Assembly (NCBI GenBank): GCA_936440205.1 | Contig: OW387135.1 | Coordinates: forward strand, 25,894,792 to 25,958,791 | Direction: 5' to 3' | DNA: 64,000 nt | From: Lepidonotus clava | Lineage: Eukaryota; Annelida; Polychaeta; Phyllodocida; Polynoidae | Shown here: positions 23,301-35,395 of the stretch, in pieces | How positions within the stretch are numbered: the first letter of the stretch is position 1 | Layout: every line of letters starts with the position of its first letter | The notes under the pieces: generated by a model | Database searches by the model: none | The model's input: only the letters and a program-made list of their open reading frames with translations | Told to the model about the DNA's origin: nothing | Position numbers and translations under genes: made by a program

Positions 23301-26180
23301 ATTATCAAAGACATACGCCAATTTACATAGCATCCTTTGTGGTGTGCCGCCATGCAGTGAAAAAAGGGAACCAACACAAATAAAAAAGACGTTCCCTTTC
23401 TCCCCTCAAATTCACCGTTTTAAATTTATAGCATATTAAAAGAGAGAAGGGAGACTAGATATAAGGATTTCAGTTTTAATGGTTCTTTAAATGAAGCAGC
23501 CTTGAACATGATTGCTTCCATTTTTTGCTTCTCCCCTTTTCCCCCCTTTTACCCATTGCTTTGGGCAGAACATAAACCCGGCAGAATAACAGGTTCCATG
23601 GGGAAATAATCTTCTCTATTATCGCATTTGTAACTTATTTGTATGTCTGGCCGTGAAGCCGGAGGGTCACAATATGCCGCCTCAATAAAATATGGGGCCG
23701 AGCATAATGAACCTGAGGGCTTTTGTGGGAGAGAGGGGTCTATACCACAGCCCATCTTAAACCACCTCTTCTCACAAAGACCCCCCTAACCTGGGCGAAC
23801 CCCATGCGGCGACTCTAATACCCCAGTCATCGTGAACTGAAAAGAAGCAATCCTCTCGAATACACCGCATGTGAGGCATTTCCAATTTTAAGGGAAAGGA
23901 CACGATGATTTGATTTTATGTGTAGGCTGGCAGCCCTTCATAACTGCGCCCCTTGTGCCTTTAATAAAACCGAAGGGTTCTGATACACACAGAAACTCTC
24001 TGAAGAGTGTGGGATGGTGCGTTAGTTTGGAGAGGCGCCACAGTGGGGCGCCACTTGCATTGCGCTGTGCCGTCAAATGAATGCAGCTTGAGAAAGGTGC
24101 CCTGGGGTCAAAAAGTAAGCTCACCCGAGGAGTTCTACCCTGAAGTTAGTTCAGTTTGTTCTACTGATTACCAGTGCTTACATCATTGTTATTATGTGAG
24201 TACGTACCTGAGCCAAGTTGGTCAGAAGCATTATGTTTGTGATCAACAGAGCTCATCAGGTGCCATTCATACAGGATACATGAATAGGAAAAGTCGGAAT
24301 AACTATGCACTATACCACGTTTCCTGTGTACTCCGCTACATTAATAAAACATAAATCAATCAACAAAAGCAGCATTTGACGTTGTGCTAAAGCTCTTCAA
24401 ACGTAAGTTAAAGAAGCTAAGCATGTTTGGCAACCGTGCAAAAAGGTACAAGACAAAAGGAAAGTATCATGTCCAGTCAGCTATTAGGCTTGGGGCCCAT
24501 TTCCTTGGTATAGGTAGGAACAGGGCGAGTTGGCACCATTCCTATATTGCATGCCCCTCTGCACCCATTTACTTACTACGTAATTTCCGTAGTAAACACA
24601 CTACCGCCTTCAATTGGTGGCCCTACATAACTATGTATACTTATACATGTATACATATATCTATTTATTCGGTCTATGGTCGAGGGTCTTGATTCGGACA
24701 ATCATAGAAATAGGAAGTCCATTGAATATGACAGGAACTACTGTGTGAATCCACTCAAAACTATTACAGTTTGTGTGAACCCAAAAAAGGAAATTAGTTT
24801 AGAATGATAAAATGGATGTTTTAAGACTAAGGAGAAGGTATTGAGTAAAATATAACCTCTGCCAATCCATGAACTTTGTTTGAAAAAAAGTATAAACAAA
24901 CAAGATGGTGACACCCCCATGGCCAGTACACATAACCCTTGCAACGAACGCCGTGAAATGATGCTTTAATCTCGGTGTGTTTGAGTGAAATGTTGACTTT
25001 GAAAGTAAGTCCTTCGTGACCTGTCTATTTTGCCCTTCGCCTTAAGACCCTTAAGACTGGCGCTGACAGTTAAAGTGCAGGAATGAAAACCTAAGATAGA
25101 TGGCCTCAACTCTGTGCCAATTGGTCTGTGCAGCTGCTTCAAGTTCAACTGTTTTGAACTGTATCAAATCATAGAGGGTAAATAGATTGCACTGCACTCT
25201 TTCTTTGCTACTTTGTGAAGTTATCATGTATATAGCTATAGGTGTTGATGTCTCAATATAGTTCGTTGCATGTTATGTAAGTCAGTTTACTTCGTTCTGA
25301 AGAGGGATGTTGTTTATACATGTACTAATATCTCATGTAAAAGTGATTATGGATATATATTAGGCCTATCATAAAAACATAATGATAGGAGATGTTGTTT
25401 TTGTACAATTTCGTGCTGCAAACATAAACCGGAGTTCAAGGGCGATGCGTCCTTTTATGTAAATGTTATGTACATGCACCTGTTGACTCCAAGTTCACTG
25501 CGTCATGTGTTGCCCTCGGAAAAATGTCCTTATCCAAATTATCAAAATGCCTTCGCAATTACCCTTAATATTGCGGAATTATGATATTAATGGTTGTCCT
25601 AATAACCTGTGGAATTACCTGGCGTTACTGATCATGACTTTTACCGATTAAAGTTTCATTGTAATCATGTTTCCAGGGCATTATTCTATATTTCCATAAT
25701 GTGAAAAATGCAGAGATATCAAGAGTTGGCTTCTATGATTTGGAGACTAATCACTCTAGATATATTTTTTTCCCTTTAGAACGCAGAAATTTGGTGTATA
25801 AGCCAGCTATGTTAAAGGATGTTTTTACTCAAAATGAATATTCTTTTCATGCCAAATATTATTTTACTCAAAATTGGATAGTCTATATTTGCCAAATACC
25901 ACTGACTTTACACATGCAAATTCATCTAACCTTGTTGGAAGATCAGATAATTCTGAAAGCTTTTTTTCTTAAAGGAAGATAAGTTGAAACTTAATTCAAC
26001 CCTGTGGTATGTGCGGCTCTCTATCCCTTTCAGTTGATGAAGACTTTATGTTGGTGGCCCCCATCTCGGAGACTGACCTCTGGGTCTTACCACTGACACC
26101 TGCGACTGCTACAATACTCAGCAAGGTTTGATTATGTCACCAGAGGCTATCGCGGGCTGAATGTCTGAGAAGGCAGCCAT
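23301..26180. other. AT-rich desert
   Basis: No gene, tRNA or structured repeat was recognised. A pyrimidine-rich patch lies at about 23528-23550. The single TAGGCCTATC near 25361 is one of the dispersed TAGGCCTA words. Confidence 0.45.
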
Positions 26181-26880
26181 TGGTGCGAACTGATAGACTG
26201 TCAGTCATGATGTGTCACACCTCGGGTTTCCAGTGATTAATGTTGCGGAGACTTCGATCTGACAGCGTCCTGACTGGCTCCAGTTCTGTCCCCACGAACC
26301 AAACGCATCCCTCATCTTTGACAGCCAGCAAAATGAACGCGCACAGATCTGCAAATGCAGCAGAGAGAAGGGGAAAAAATCGACCCTCAAGTTCTCAGAT
26401 AATTAATGCAAGAAAGAGAAATACTGTGACAAAAAGCTGCTGCGTTAGTGGAATTAGAAATTGATTAAAAGTGGGAAGTGACCAATGGCGGCGCGCCGAT
26501 GCATTCACCGCTGAGAGTTCAGACAAAAAGCGCGGGCCCTTTCAGTGATGATTTTGGAATTGCGTGGAAATGTCGTCTGCAATGAAGGATAAAAATAGGG
26601 CAAATTGGGTTGTCATCGAGCAGGACTTTAGGGGGTGGCGGGTTGATGGATCGGTTCACCATTGGGATAGGTTATGGCCCGGGCCAGACTCGGGGGATCT
26701 TGGACTGAATCTGTTCGATACGATTCAAAGATTCACGAGTCAACATGGCCTTGACTGTATAAGCCCCGCGCCCGCCGTAGGGACGAGGCCCTCCCACCGC
26801 CCCGGTCATCTTATTGATGAGTCTTTGAGGACTTCAAGACCTGTGATTCACCCATCGCACCTGCTCACTCAGTCAAACCA
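26181..26880. promoter_or_regulatory. GC-rich island carrying AATGTCGTCTGC
   Basis: The 12-mer AATGTCGTCTGC lies at 26569-26580 (plus). Upstream are CCAATGGCGGCGCGCC near 26481 and AT-rich homeodomain-like words (CAGATAATTAATGCAAG near 26396, TTGATTAAAAG near 26461). A mix of AT-rich TF words and CpG-rich words is typical of conserved enhancers. No protein-like frame is present. Confidence 0.45.
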
Positions 26881-27840
26881 AATCTGAACCATCTATTATC
26901 ACTATCTAAATTGAAGTGTATTCACACCGTAAGGCAATTATGCAAAGGACACATCAACATATATATTATCAATCTCCTCCAATTCCATGCTTTTTGTACG
27001 TATTGTATTGGAATAGGTTTTCTTATAAAAGAGATGGTTGGAAATAACTTCTAAATAAAAAATAGATAACAAAGTAAGATCAATTGCAATCAGGTAAAGT
27101 CTAGTGCAATCGTAATTATTACAAGCAATAGGCCTACTGAGAGATATTTAATTACAAATATTTAAAACTCTTGAACTTACTCTATGTTGTAAAGTAGATA
27201 TAATCAGAGGTAATTGTAAAACTAATAAATGGGAGGACATGTTACGTCTGACAGGGAAACCCGAGAACCTTCCCATACCTAGAACATGAGTGGTCAGGAC
27301 GGACTAAGGGATGAATTACACCAGAGGAAGGGCCGTAATTTGTAGCATATGGCCGCTTGTTAGGGAGATCTCCGACGTAATTATGGGCACCCATGTCAAG
27401 GGGTGGAGGGGCTGTACATAATGAAGGAGGGGTGGTCGGTAGGGTCTACCTGCGTGTATATTTCTAGAAGGCAGTGCAAGTAACTTGAGAATGTAAAAAA
27501 ATGCAATGTCTATATTTCATGAGCTAGGCTTGCAAACGGTGCGAAACTTATGAAATAACTAGTGCGTATATAAATGTTGATGTCTTCATTGCGTTGTTGA
27601 CATGTCGTTGTTGAATTATGAAGGTATACATTTAAGATGCACAGTGTGTCATGGGAATAAGTGGTTGTCTTGCATGTGGAACAGCATTTACAGTTCCTCT
27701 ACAAACAAACATACTTTGATGCATTTTATTTTGCACTTTATATTTATTTAATAGATATAGAACACGTGAAACCATACCTAACAGTAAACCTAACATTTCA
27801 TAAAAATTGAGACGGGCTTATTTCATTTCATAACATCTGT
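26881..27840. other. AT-rich desert
   Basis: Nothing recognised beyond AT-rich single-copy-looking DNA. Confidence 0.45.
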
Positions 27841-28041
27841 GGACTAAGACTAAAAAGGTGCGCGTCTCTCTGCCTGCTGGTGTCTTGGGCTCCAGGACGC
27901 CTCCGGGCCTGAGAGGGGCAGGGAGGGGGGGGGGGCAGTGGGGCGTGACGGAGCCTGGTGATGTGGCTCGCCACCAGAGGTCGTTACTGCTGCATGTGGG
28001 GCTAGCATGTCTTCAGGTAATTAATGACCCCCCCCCCCCCC
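27841..28041. promoter_or_regulatory. Short GC-rich patch with CTCF-like site and homopolymers
   Basis: CCACCAGAGGTCGT at 27971-27984 (plus) is one base off the CTCF core. G runs (12 G near 27925-27936) and a 14-C run at 28028-28041 flank it. Weak candidate. Confidence 0.3.
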
Positions 28042-28894
28042 ACTCTCCACCACACACCTTCACACAACCCACCATACCCCGAAAAAGTCCTACCTGAGAT
28101 TACAATTATTACTGACGAGTAAAGTACCTGACGCCAATAACATCACATGAGAATCTATGGCTTTTCTATACATGCTCCCATTGAAAAACGCCATCTTCAT
28201 CAAAAGAAAATTGCCTTGCAGCGTTAAATCTACGTCTTTTTTATGGGTTGTTATCATGGGCATCAATGTTGTGAAACGATAAAATCTGGTTGGACACGCA
28301 ACCGAATATATGAATGGCTGTGATTTACTAGGTTCGTGCAAAATGTATGGGGGAAATAATATACACATGTATCTGTAAGCATAACCCTCGATGGATAAAG
28401 TGTTCTCGTTGTTTGAAGTAGATAAGTATCGCAGATAACATCTAAACAAAGACGCTTTGGGGACTGCAAATTATAAAAGTACTACTTCTCAATACAATAA
28501 ATTTTTGCACTTATGTTAACCGAATTATGATACATGCAGTTTTCGTATCAGCTTTTCAGACCACCCACGAATTAGCACTTGTTGTGGTTGCAATCCAGAA
28601 GATCATATTTTACAGGAACATGCCCCATGTCGACTCACCTATTTGTACTAGTATTTCCATTTTTTGTTTATCGGATAAGGCACATGGCAATGGTAGAAAA
28701 ATAGTCTACCGTAATGCATTACATGAGGTCAACAAGATTACTTTTCTTCTGCATTTCTTTCTCAATCATTTCTATCCGGTGCATTCCCATTGCCATAAGT
28801 CTGTTTGTGGTACATTTGAGGCGAACATAAAGAACGCAATATATGATTACTTTATTTCCTTTCTTTTAAGGTTTTTATTTGCAATAATCTTCAA
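28042..28894. other. AT-rich; unrecognised open frames
   Basis: A 145-codon plus frame (28527-28964) and a 119-codon minus frame (28090-28449) are present. Both are rich in residues favoured by AT-rich chance frames (F, I, Y, C, H) and resemble nothing I know. Confidence 0.4.
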
Positions 28895-29860
28895 CCCAAG
28901 TAACAAAGGCCCGTGTTGTGCACGTTGTATGCACGGGATCCAGGAGGCCAAACACGTGATTTAAACTCGTGTACAACTCGGGATTCTGTGGATCTCATTT
29001 CTAGTGTTTCCAACGGGTTTTAAACACGAGTATTTGACACGAGTTTTGATAGGTAAAACTCGTGTTTTCTTGTTTCTATTGTGAAAAAATTGTGGGGATT
29101 CGAACCCTGGATCCCTCACAGACAATGCCAGTGCTCTACCACTGAGCTATACAGAATGGATTTGGATGAGGGACCCATTATATTGTATTTGAATAATATG
29201 AAATATTGGTATTTATTGAAAAAATTCCAATTATATTTCCTATTATCAAGATTTATTTCCTTTTATTCCTTTGATAATACTCTTAACCCAGTAAAGTACA
29301 CAAAATAAAGTCATTCTAGTTTTAGAAGAGTTTTCACTAGGAAATTCTGGTGTTAGGATACCAACTTGTAGAGTTTATCTGTGTGATTTTCAAATGAAAT
29401 CTCAGGGGAAACTCATGTTAAAGACTTGTAAAATACATGCTATACTTAGAAATTATGTATGTCAAAAACTGGTGTCAAAGAAATACAGTTTTCTCATGTA
29501 AAACTCCTGCATGTACACTACACCAGTATTACATGAGGATTACACGTGTTAAAACTAGTGTGATACACATGCTTTACTCTAAGATTGTCATTACACCAGA
29601 ATGCAGCTAAAATAACACTAAAATGTTAAATCATAGATACTCAAGAAAAAATATGAAATTTGAGTTTCCATGATGGTTATGATCATGACATTTACACCAA
29701 TAATTTTGTTTCAACTAAATAGGTAATGGCGTTTTACTATGTGAAAACTCAGTGTAAAACCTACTTAGATACTGGTTCTACACAGAGGTTACCACAACAC
29801 CAGTATAACATGAATTCAACATGTGTTAAACTGGTAAATACACGTGTCCTGTTTGCTGGG
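28895..29860. mobile_element. Non-autonomous DNA element with CCCAGCAAACA-type ends, ~0.97 kb
   Basis: The right end reads CACGTGTCCTGTTTGCTGGG. Its reverse complement, CCCAGCAAACAGGACACGTG, aligns with the left end CCCAAGTAACAAAGGCCCGT, giving an imperfect terminal inverted repeat. The interior is AT-rich and filled with dispersed AACACGTGTT / AAAACTCGTGT words in both orientations. No transposase is present. CCCAGCAAAC ends are a form I associate with MITE-like elements in marine animals; the superfamily is not assigned. A tRNA-like sequence sits inside. Confidence 0.5.
29090..29158 (-). pseudogene. tRNA-like sequence (SINE head or tRNA pseudogene)
   Basis: On the minus strand, TAGCTCAGTGGTAGAGC is a canonical A box/D arm and GGTTCGAATCC a canonical B box/T loop, at about the right spacing. 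The acceptor, anticodon and T stems each contain mismatches, so it should not fold as a functional tRNA. It could be the Pol III head of a tRNA-derived SINE or a decayed tRNA copy. It lies inside the CCCAGCAAACA-type element. Confidence 0.6.
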
Positions 29861-30285
29861 AAGGTTACCCCTGCTTTCCAGACGCATTACAGTACTGGGT
29901 AATATGTACATATTAATATTTACAATATTGAGCTACTTTCACAAAAATATTAAATTGAAATATTGCAGCATCAGGCAATTTTTTTTTATATATATACATA
30001 CCTTTAATTGTCAGGTACGATCAGTTATACTTTTCCAAACGTCACTGTGTACCAGGCTCTATATTCATGAATTTGGAAAAGAATTATCATATAAATTTGA
30101 TATATTTGTATACAGGCCAGCCATAAACCATACCAATCCATGGGTATTTCTCAAATACCATTCTGACTGCATGTCCACGAATCGTTTCCGACCGTGATTT
30201 GCTCAAGTATGATGATACATTAATGTCATGTGTTATGGTCATGGTGGTGGTCATGACATATGGAACATTTAAGTGTACCTCCCAG
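29861..30285. other. AT-rich, nothing recognised
   Basis: Short TATATATA run near 29988. No gene or motif cluster was seen. Confidence 0.45.
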
Positions 30286-30560
30286 AGGTCGGATTTTCCC
30301 TTGACCCTATCATCAGGGCACTTGGTGAGGGGAGAGCCCCAATTACAAAGAAGAACTACCCCAATTAGTCCCCAAGATCCACTGACCTCGGTGACCTCTG
30401 ACCCCGGCCGGGGCAGGGTCACATGCTTATAGAGACGTCTTCCCTGAGAAAGTTTTTCCTTGGGCGAGAGGGTAGCGTGCGGGGGACATGCATTACAGTG
30501 TTTATAACTGGGAGGGTAGAGGGTGGCCAGTGAGGGGTGAAATTGCTGACGACCGCACTT
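30286..30560. promoter_or_regulatory. Moderately GC-rich patch
   Basis: Mixed-composition segment with several TGACC/GGTCA half-sites (TGACCTCGGTGACCTCTGAC near 30380). A 160-codon minus frame runs through it but is not protein-like. Weak regulatory candidate. Confidence 0.25.
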
Positions 30561-32640
30561 TGACATCATTAGGCTGCTACAGTGGCCAGTGAATTAATTT
30601 AGACACAAAATTACATTAGAATAACGCTCAAATAGTAAAAGTTATCATTAGTGATATTTGCAATGGAAAATTGTGTATGAGTTGAGCGATAGATTACAGA
30701 AGGTAAATTCCATATATTAGTCCTGTCTACATGTATCTGTATGATTTTGTTATGTTTGTGCGTCGTTGACAACGCTGAAGATGCTATATATTATATTACA
30801 CAGATATCTAGATAATGATAGTTTGCATGAAGTTTCGTCATTACAAATTGAATAACCTGCAATTGTAAATTTTCCAGACAACTCATTACATGGTTTGGAT
30901 TAGAGCCCTATCTACAACATCAATGTGAATTACTAGATGCCATCTTTGACTCCCTTTTCTATGTCACGCAATAAATAAATCAGAACCAAGAGCTCTTCGT
31001 TTTTTCTAATTGTTCATGTTTTTTCTTTCAAAATCAAAGTCGTTCACTCTCTTCAGTTGTGGTTTGCAAAAGCTTTGATGATTTCTTTTTACTATCCCAA
31101 GTGACATTAATTATACGACCCCGACGATTATGCAACTTAATAATTGACAAAAATCGTGCTGGAAAAATCACAGCGTCGCAATGAAGTTCATGTCTTCATG
31201 CCATAACAATCTCAGCACCTGCTGAGGGGCATGAAATACCTGTACAATGCTCGAAGAGTGGAGACAATACAAGGGGCCGGGCTGAGTAGATAGGGGAAAT
31301 AAAGGACTTTCCCCAGTGCTTTGATTTACTCCTCATTCTGTTACATTGTAACACAGATAAGACGCTACAAAGGTAACAGTAAAATGTCCATTGTGTCTGG
31401 GGCCTCACATTGTATAGGTAGAACAAAGTAGCAACAAGACAAACCAACAGGACTTTGATGTCGGCAACAACAAAGTTGTCCTGTTGGTGATAAACACACC
31501 GACAAAACGGTGGGAACGCATTCCCTGGCATGCAAACCATCTTTTCTGTCTGTTGAGTCCGACTTCTTTGGTATAAAGTTATGTTGTGTCTGTTCCATTG
31601 AGGTTTTTGAGAGGGAGGAATTTTTTACTTGAGAGTCAGTCTACAATGGAAATATTCATTTTAGAATACGACAATTTATTCTACTTTTTTTGGCAGTGCT
31701 AGTATGAAAGACTTTTAATAACGTTCATTTTCTCACAAAAAACGTTTTCAATATTGATGAAAAATACTTTATGAGGGTTTCAATTGATAACATCCTCTTA
31801 AATTATGAAAGGTTATTACAATTGAAAATATCATTCACATTTTAAAGTTATATACCATCATTTGGGAATTTTCTAACACTTATTTAAGAAACATTGACAA
31901 TTTAGACTAAGCGTGTATGCAAGCCTAGGTCTAGTGATGAGTGTGGCACATCCATGAAATTTCGATGAAATTTCCAAGAGTATAACTGAGAGTAAAAGAT
32001 AGCACACCTCATAAACATGCAGATAAGCATACCTTCGACCGTCAAGGAGGAAACTATCATTTTTTCTTTCACAATGGGGTGGGAAGGGGGTATAATGGGT
32101 CTGGATAAAATGCGTATGGAGACGTACATACAAAAGAAAATGTGGAATGGACTGACCAAAACGTGCGAATTGCGTTTACACGGAGTTGAGATGAACCAAA
32201 TATTTCTATATTTTTTCAACATTAATATTTACAAATCTATATGTGACCACTTTTCACTTTTTTTTCCTGCATTAACATTCATGGTAGCCTACATCGGTAA
32301 CATTCACTCAGAGGGACAGATGTCTAAGAACTTGTTAGAATATATTCATGAATATCCGATTCCATGCAGGAAATACGTTTGGCTATGTTTTTTTTAATTG
32401 ATAATGGCCTACATGTGATCCATGTACACACAAAGAATGGTAAATCTAACTGTGCCCATGTATACTTTTTATGATGAGCGAGAAAAATGAAATACAAATC
32501 ACGTAGTCTCTAGCTGTTGTTTATCCTTAATTAGGCCAACGCCAGCAAAAAAGGCAACAGAATCGCCAATATAGGGCAAACAACAACCCGACCAGCTCTT
32601 GGTTATTAATGCTTTTTGAGTGTTTGACTCATTATGTTTT
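30561..32640. other. AT-rich desert
   Basis: No gene was recognised. Open frames on both strands at 31196-31598 and 31873-32397 do not resemble proteins. Confidence 0.45.
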
Positions 32641-32960
32641 TATCCACGTGTCAACTTGTAGTGCTCCGCCCCTCCACTACAGATCCCACTATCTCATTGA
32701 ATACGGATTGCCGACCGGAAACCAGAGTCCCAAATCAGCCTCTTTGTTGGACGCATGCGCCACCGGAAGGCATGTGCGCCCTCAGCCAATGGCCTCGGGT
32801 GGCAATTACTGGTCACGTGACGTCGACCAATATGGCGGCCGGGGAGCAATCATTAATCTCACAGTCGGTGATCAGGCGCTGAAAAATTGGACGCCGTCAC
32901 CTGGCAGCAAACGGAACGGCACCTGGTAAACGGAACGGGCTCGAGTAGCTGGTACGTCAT
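32641..32960 (+). promoter_or_regulatory. TATA-less promoter-like motif cluster
   Basis: About 90 bases hold NRF1-like GCATGCGC (32753-32760), ETS-like ACCGGAAGG (32762-32770), CCAAT (32786-32790), USF/CRE-like GGTCACGTGACGTC (32811-32824), a second CCAAT (32827-32831) and YY1-like AATATGGCGGCC (32829-32840). This combination and order are typical of animal CpG-type housekeeping promoters, where the YY1 word often overlaps the initiator ATG. The ATG inside ATGGCGG opens only a 16-codon frame. A distal or bidirectional promoter, a lncRNA start or an enhancer are all possible. Confidence 0.5.
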
Positions 32961-33360
32961 CAATATACGTCGGCCGAAAAAGATCACAGTTTGGCTTCTC
33001 TTTTATTTTTTTATATAGAGAGAACGTATCTGTAATATGTCCTTTTTACTTCAATCTTATCTTACCTTTATATGTTCACCAATATTCTGTGATGTCACTG
33101 GAAACCAGTGGAAACACTTATGAGCTTTACCTATAAAACACATAAATAAGAACCTTTATGGACAATGAAAACAACCCACGCTCACAGAAAAGTGTCCATA
33201 GATAATAGCAAAATTCTGGAACTAATAAGAAGTGAAATAACTATAAGCTAAAATCTAGACAAAGTAAAATAACTATGTATAAACTAAATACTAGACAAAT
33301 GAAGACTTTCTCAGCACCTCGTTAGTACCCCCCTCTCCTTAGTTCTAATGATCATTATAA
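32961..33360. other. AT-rich, nothing recognised
   Basis: No gene or structured repeat was seen. AACTATAAGCTAAAATCTAGAC and a related AACTATGTATAAACTAAATACTAGAC form a weak local repeat at 33237-33297. Confidence 0.4.
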
Positions 33361-33660
33361 GATGGTCTTGCCGCACACATTGCTACTTCCGCTTCCTGTC
33401 GGAGCCCGAGGCCCCCTCTGGCGGCGTGTGTGGGAACTGGTGGTATTTCATGGTAGTATGGAGTCACATGTTGGGCCGGGGTGGGACCGAATACATCACC
33501 ACTAACGAGCCCACCCTGGAGCAGATTCCTCCAGGGTCAGGGTCAGTCAGAACTGAGGGGTGGGAGACCTGGCACCAGGAGAGAATGGTACATATGGAGA
33601 GATTATGTGATGGGTAGGATGAAGGGGAGGGGTTGGGGGTGGTAGGCACGTGAGTTGGAA
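33361..33660. promoter_or_regulatory. GC-rich patch with ETS-like ACTTCCGCTTCC
   Basis: ACTTCCGCTTCC near 33384 also occurs exactly near 43618 in the large CpG-rich block. A minus-strand CTCF-like CCGCCAGAGGGGGC lies near 33412-33425. No gene. Confidence 0.3.
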
Positions 33661-34585
33661 GCAGGAAATGTGGAGGAATCATTATTATGAGCTTATTCCA
33701 GAAAGTGTCTGACTAATTCTTAATATGTTATGACTTATATCACATCCACTATAGCTGTAATTGTAATAGCTGTTAGGAAAGTGCATGTACAAGCCATTGT
33801 ACTCTTGCTATAGTTTGGGTGGTCATGCTTGCAATACAAACGACCAAAAAAATCAAAAAGCTGCCAGGAAAAGATATAGGTGTAACATTAAATTTGTCCT
33901 AAAATAACGGGGACTTGGTATCCATTTTAGTCAGTATAACATTCCCACTAAAGATTACATTCGGATAACATTTATGAATCCATGCCTCTCCATAGATTGA
34001 CAATGGTAATTCTTTACAACAAGTTATGTACCCGAACGTACATTTATTTGCTTTTGTCGGCTCACTGTATGTCCATTTCTATAGACCTACATATTTACAT
34101 CTGATTTAATAGAAAATTACCATTTATAGAATGGTAACAAAATAAAGCATTCACGTTAACCTATAGACCTAAGGCTATATATGTTGGAAATACGCCCGAA
34201 AAACGCTTATAGGCATACAGAGCAAGAAAAAAATGACAACGGACCGGATTCGAGGCAGACAACTATGATTAGGCAAGACGCTAGCTGACAATTGATCTAT
34301 GTTTTCTGTGATATATGAAAGGTAATATGACTAATAATGATGTAAATGTCTTGAAGGTATACATTACCGAATGTATTGATTACAGTCTACATGAGGAAGC
34401 GAATATTACGGCAGACGCCGTTACATATAAAGATCTTATGTATGCCAGTGAACAGCAATTGTTTATTTTGCTTAAGCATGGTAAAAAGTAGAGGAATAAA
34501 GACATCCATGTTCATTTGAGGTCGTTGGTCAAATGTACGATTTTCTCATTTTTTCTTTTGAGAAAGAGGTATGGCTGTCAGGAGC
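33661..34585. other. AT-rich 5' flank of the tRNA gene
   Basis: Nothing recognised. The 100 bases upstream of the tRNA are AT-rich, which is usual for Pol III genes in animals. Confidence 0.45.
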
Positions 34586-34658
34586 GGGCTTGTGGCGCAA
34601 TGGATAACGCGTCTGACTACGGATCAGAAGATTCCAGGTTCGAATCCTGGCAAGCTCG
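34586..34658 (+). tRNA. tRNA-Arg (anticodon ACG)
   Basis: A 73-base sequence folds as a canonical cloverleaf: acceptor GGGCTTG/CAAGCTC (one G-U pair), D arm GCGC...GCGT region with the A box TGGCGCAATGGATAACG, anticodon stem TCTGA/TCAGA enclosing loop CTACGGA (anticodon ACG), and T arm CCAGG-TTCGAAT-CCTGG as B box. There is no intron and no encoded CCA. The discriminator base is G. A TTTT Pol III terminator follows at 34662-34665. It closely matches animal tRNA-Arg(ACG) and looks functional. Confidence 0.97.
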
Positions 34659-34661
34659 GAG

Positions 34662-34665
34662 TTTT
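34662..34665 (+). terminator. Pol III TTTT terminator of tRNA-Arg
   Basis: First T run, four bases after the mature 3' end. Confidence 0.85.
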
Positions 34666-34935
34666 CCCTACCCGTTTTATATCTGAATAAGTATTGTCCA
34701 TAATTTACCTATACGGAAGATCACATGTAGATGTGAGTATGGTTTGATAATAATAATAAAAAAAATGATAATGTGCCCTGAACGTTGCAAACTAAGGACC
34801 ACGTTCGTGCTCCTGTATTTAATGTGCATGCATGTTAGACAAATATAGTACGAACCTATATTATATACCAATGCCAAAATACATTATGAATACTACCTGG
34901 ACACTGCCATTCAGTATTTTTAGTGTATTGGCACA
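34666..34935. other. AT-rich, nothing recognised
   Basis: AT-rich DNA between the tRNA and the next hairpin; includes a short AATAATAATAAAA run near 34748. Confidence 0.45.
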
Positions 34936-35195
34936 GTGGGCAGTATTTGTGTATACTGCCCACCTTGCTTTACTGTGTAAAATGTTTTTCTCTTTATTTT
35001 GTGAATTCTGAATGGATTTGCATGATTATTTTTTTAATTTCAGGTAATATAATGCAGTATTATTAAATGGAGATAGTGATAGAGTCCTAATTTAAGAGAA
35101 AATAATGAATATCAGGGAAAACTGCTTGAGACAAGTCACAGTGTGTGTAATCAATACATAGGAATACTGCCCACTTTGCTCCACTGGTGATTTCC
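34936..35195. repeat. Hairpin and repeated ATACTGCCCAC words
   Basis: A perfect 11-bp inverted repeat GTGGGCAGTAT/ATACTGCCCAC with a 6-base loop occupies 34936-34963. A related ATACTGCCCACTTTGCTCC lies near 35164. The pair may be parts of a decayed foldback element next to the palindromic element that follows. Confidence 0.4.
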
Positions 35196-35230
35196 TTTCT
35201 CTTTTGCTTATAACTTACAAAATATGATAT

Positions 35231-35395
35231 ATAATATAAGGAAAACTTACCTCGGTTGACAGTACAACCCTGTTTGCTCGGTGGGATGTCAGAAAAATTA
35301 CTGCCCTCAGCCTAACGGCCTCGGGCAGTAATTTTTTGACACCCACCTCGTATTCAGGGTTGTACTGTCAACCTCTGTATGTTTTCCTATAATAT
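35231..35395. mobile_element. Palindromic (foldback/hairpin) element, ~165 bp
   Basis: Two long arms are near-complementary. Left-arm blocks are AGGAAAAC, GGTTGACAGTACAACCCTG and TGTCAGAAAAATTACTGCCC. The right arm mirrors them as GGGCAGTAATTTTTTGACA, CAGGGTTGTACTGTCAACC and GTTTTCCT. The loop is about 16 bases (TCAGCCTAACGGCCTC). Full folding gives a stem of about 70 bp with small internal loops. It has no coding capacity. It fits a foldback MITE, or a hairpin transcript if transcribed. Confidence 0.7.

Noticed and set aside
28680-28780. Weak resemblance between the 28.7-kb plus frame and the 8.4-kb minus frame (LHEVNK / LHQVNK)
   Set aside because: The match is a few residues long and does not extend, so it is not evidence of a shared gene family.
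29090-29158. Functional tRNA gene on the minus strand
   Set aside because: A and B boxes are good, but acceptor, anticodon and T stems carry mismatches, so it is listed as a pseudogene or SINE head.
30087-30569. 160-codon minus frame
   Set aside because: Irregular residue mix, no domain, and low-complexity parts from ATGTC/CATGAC words.
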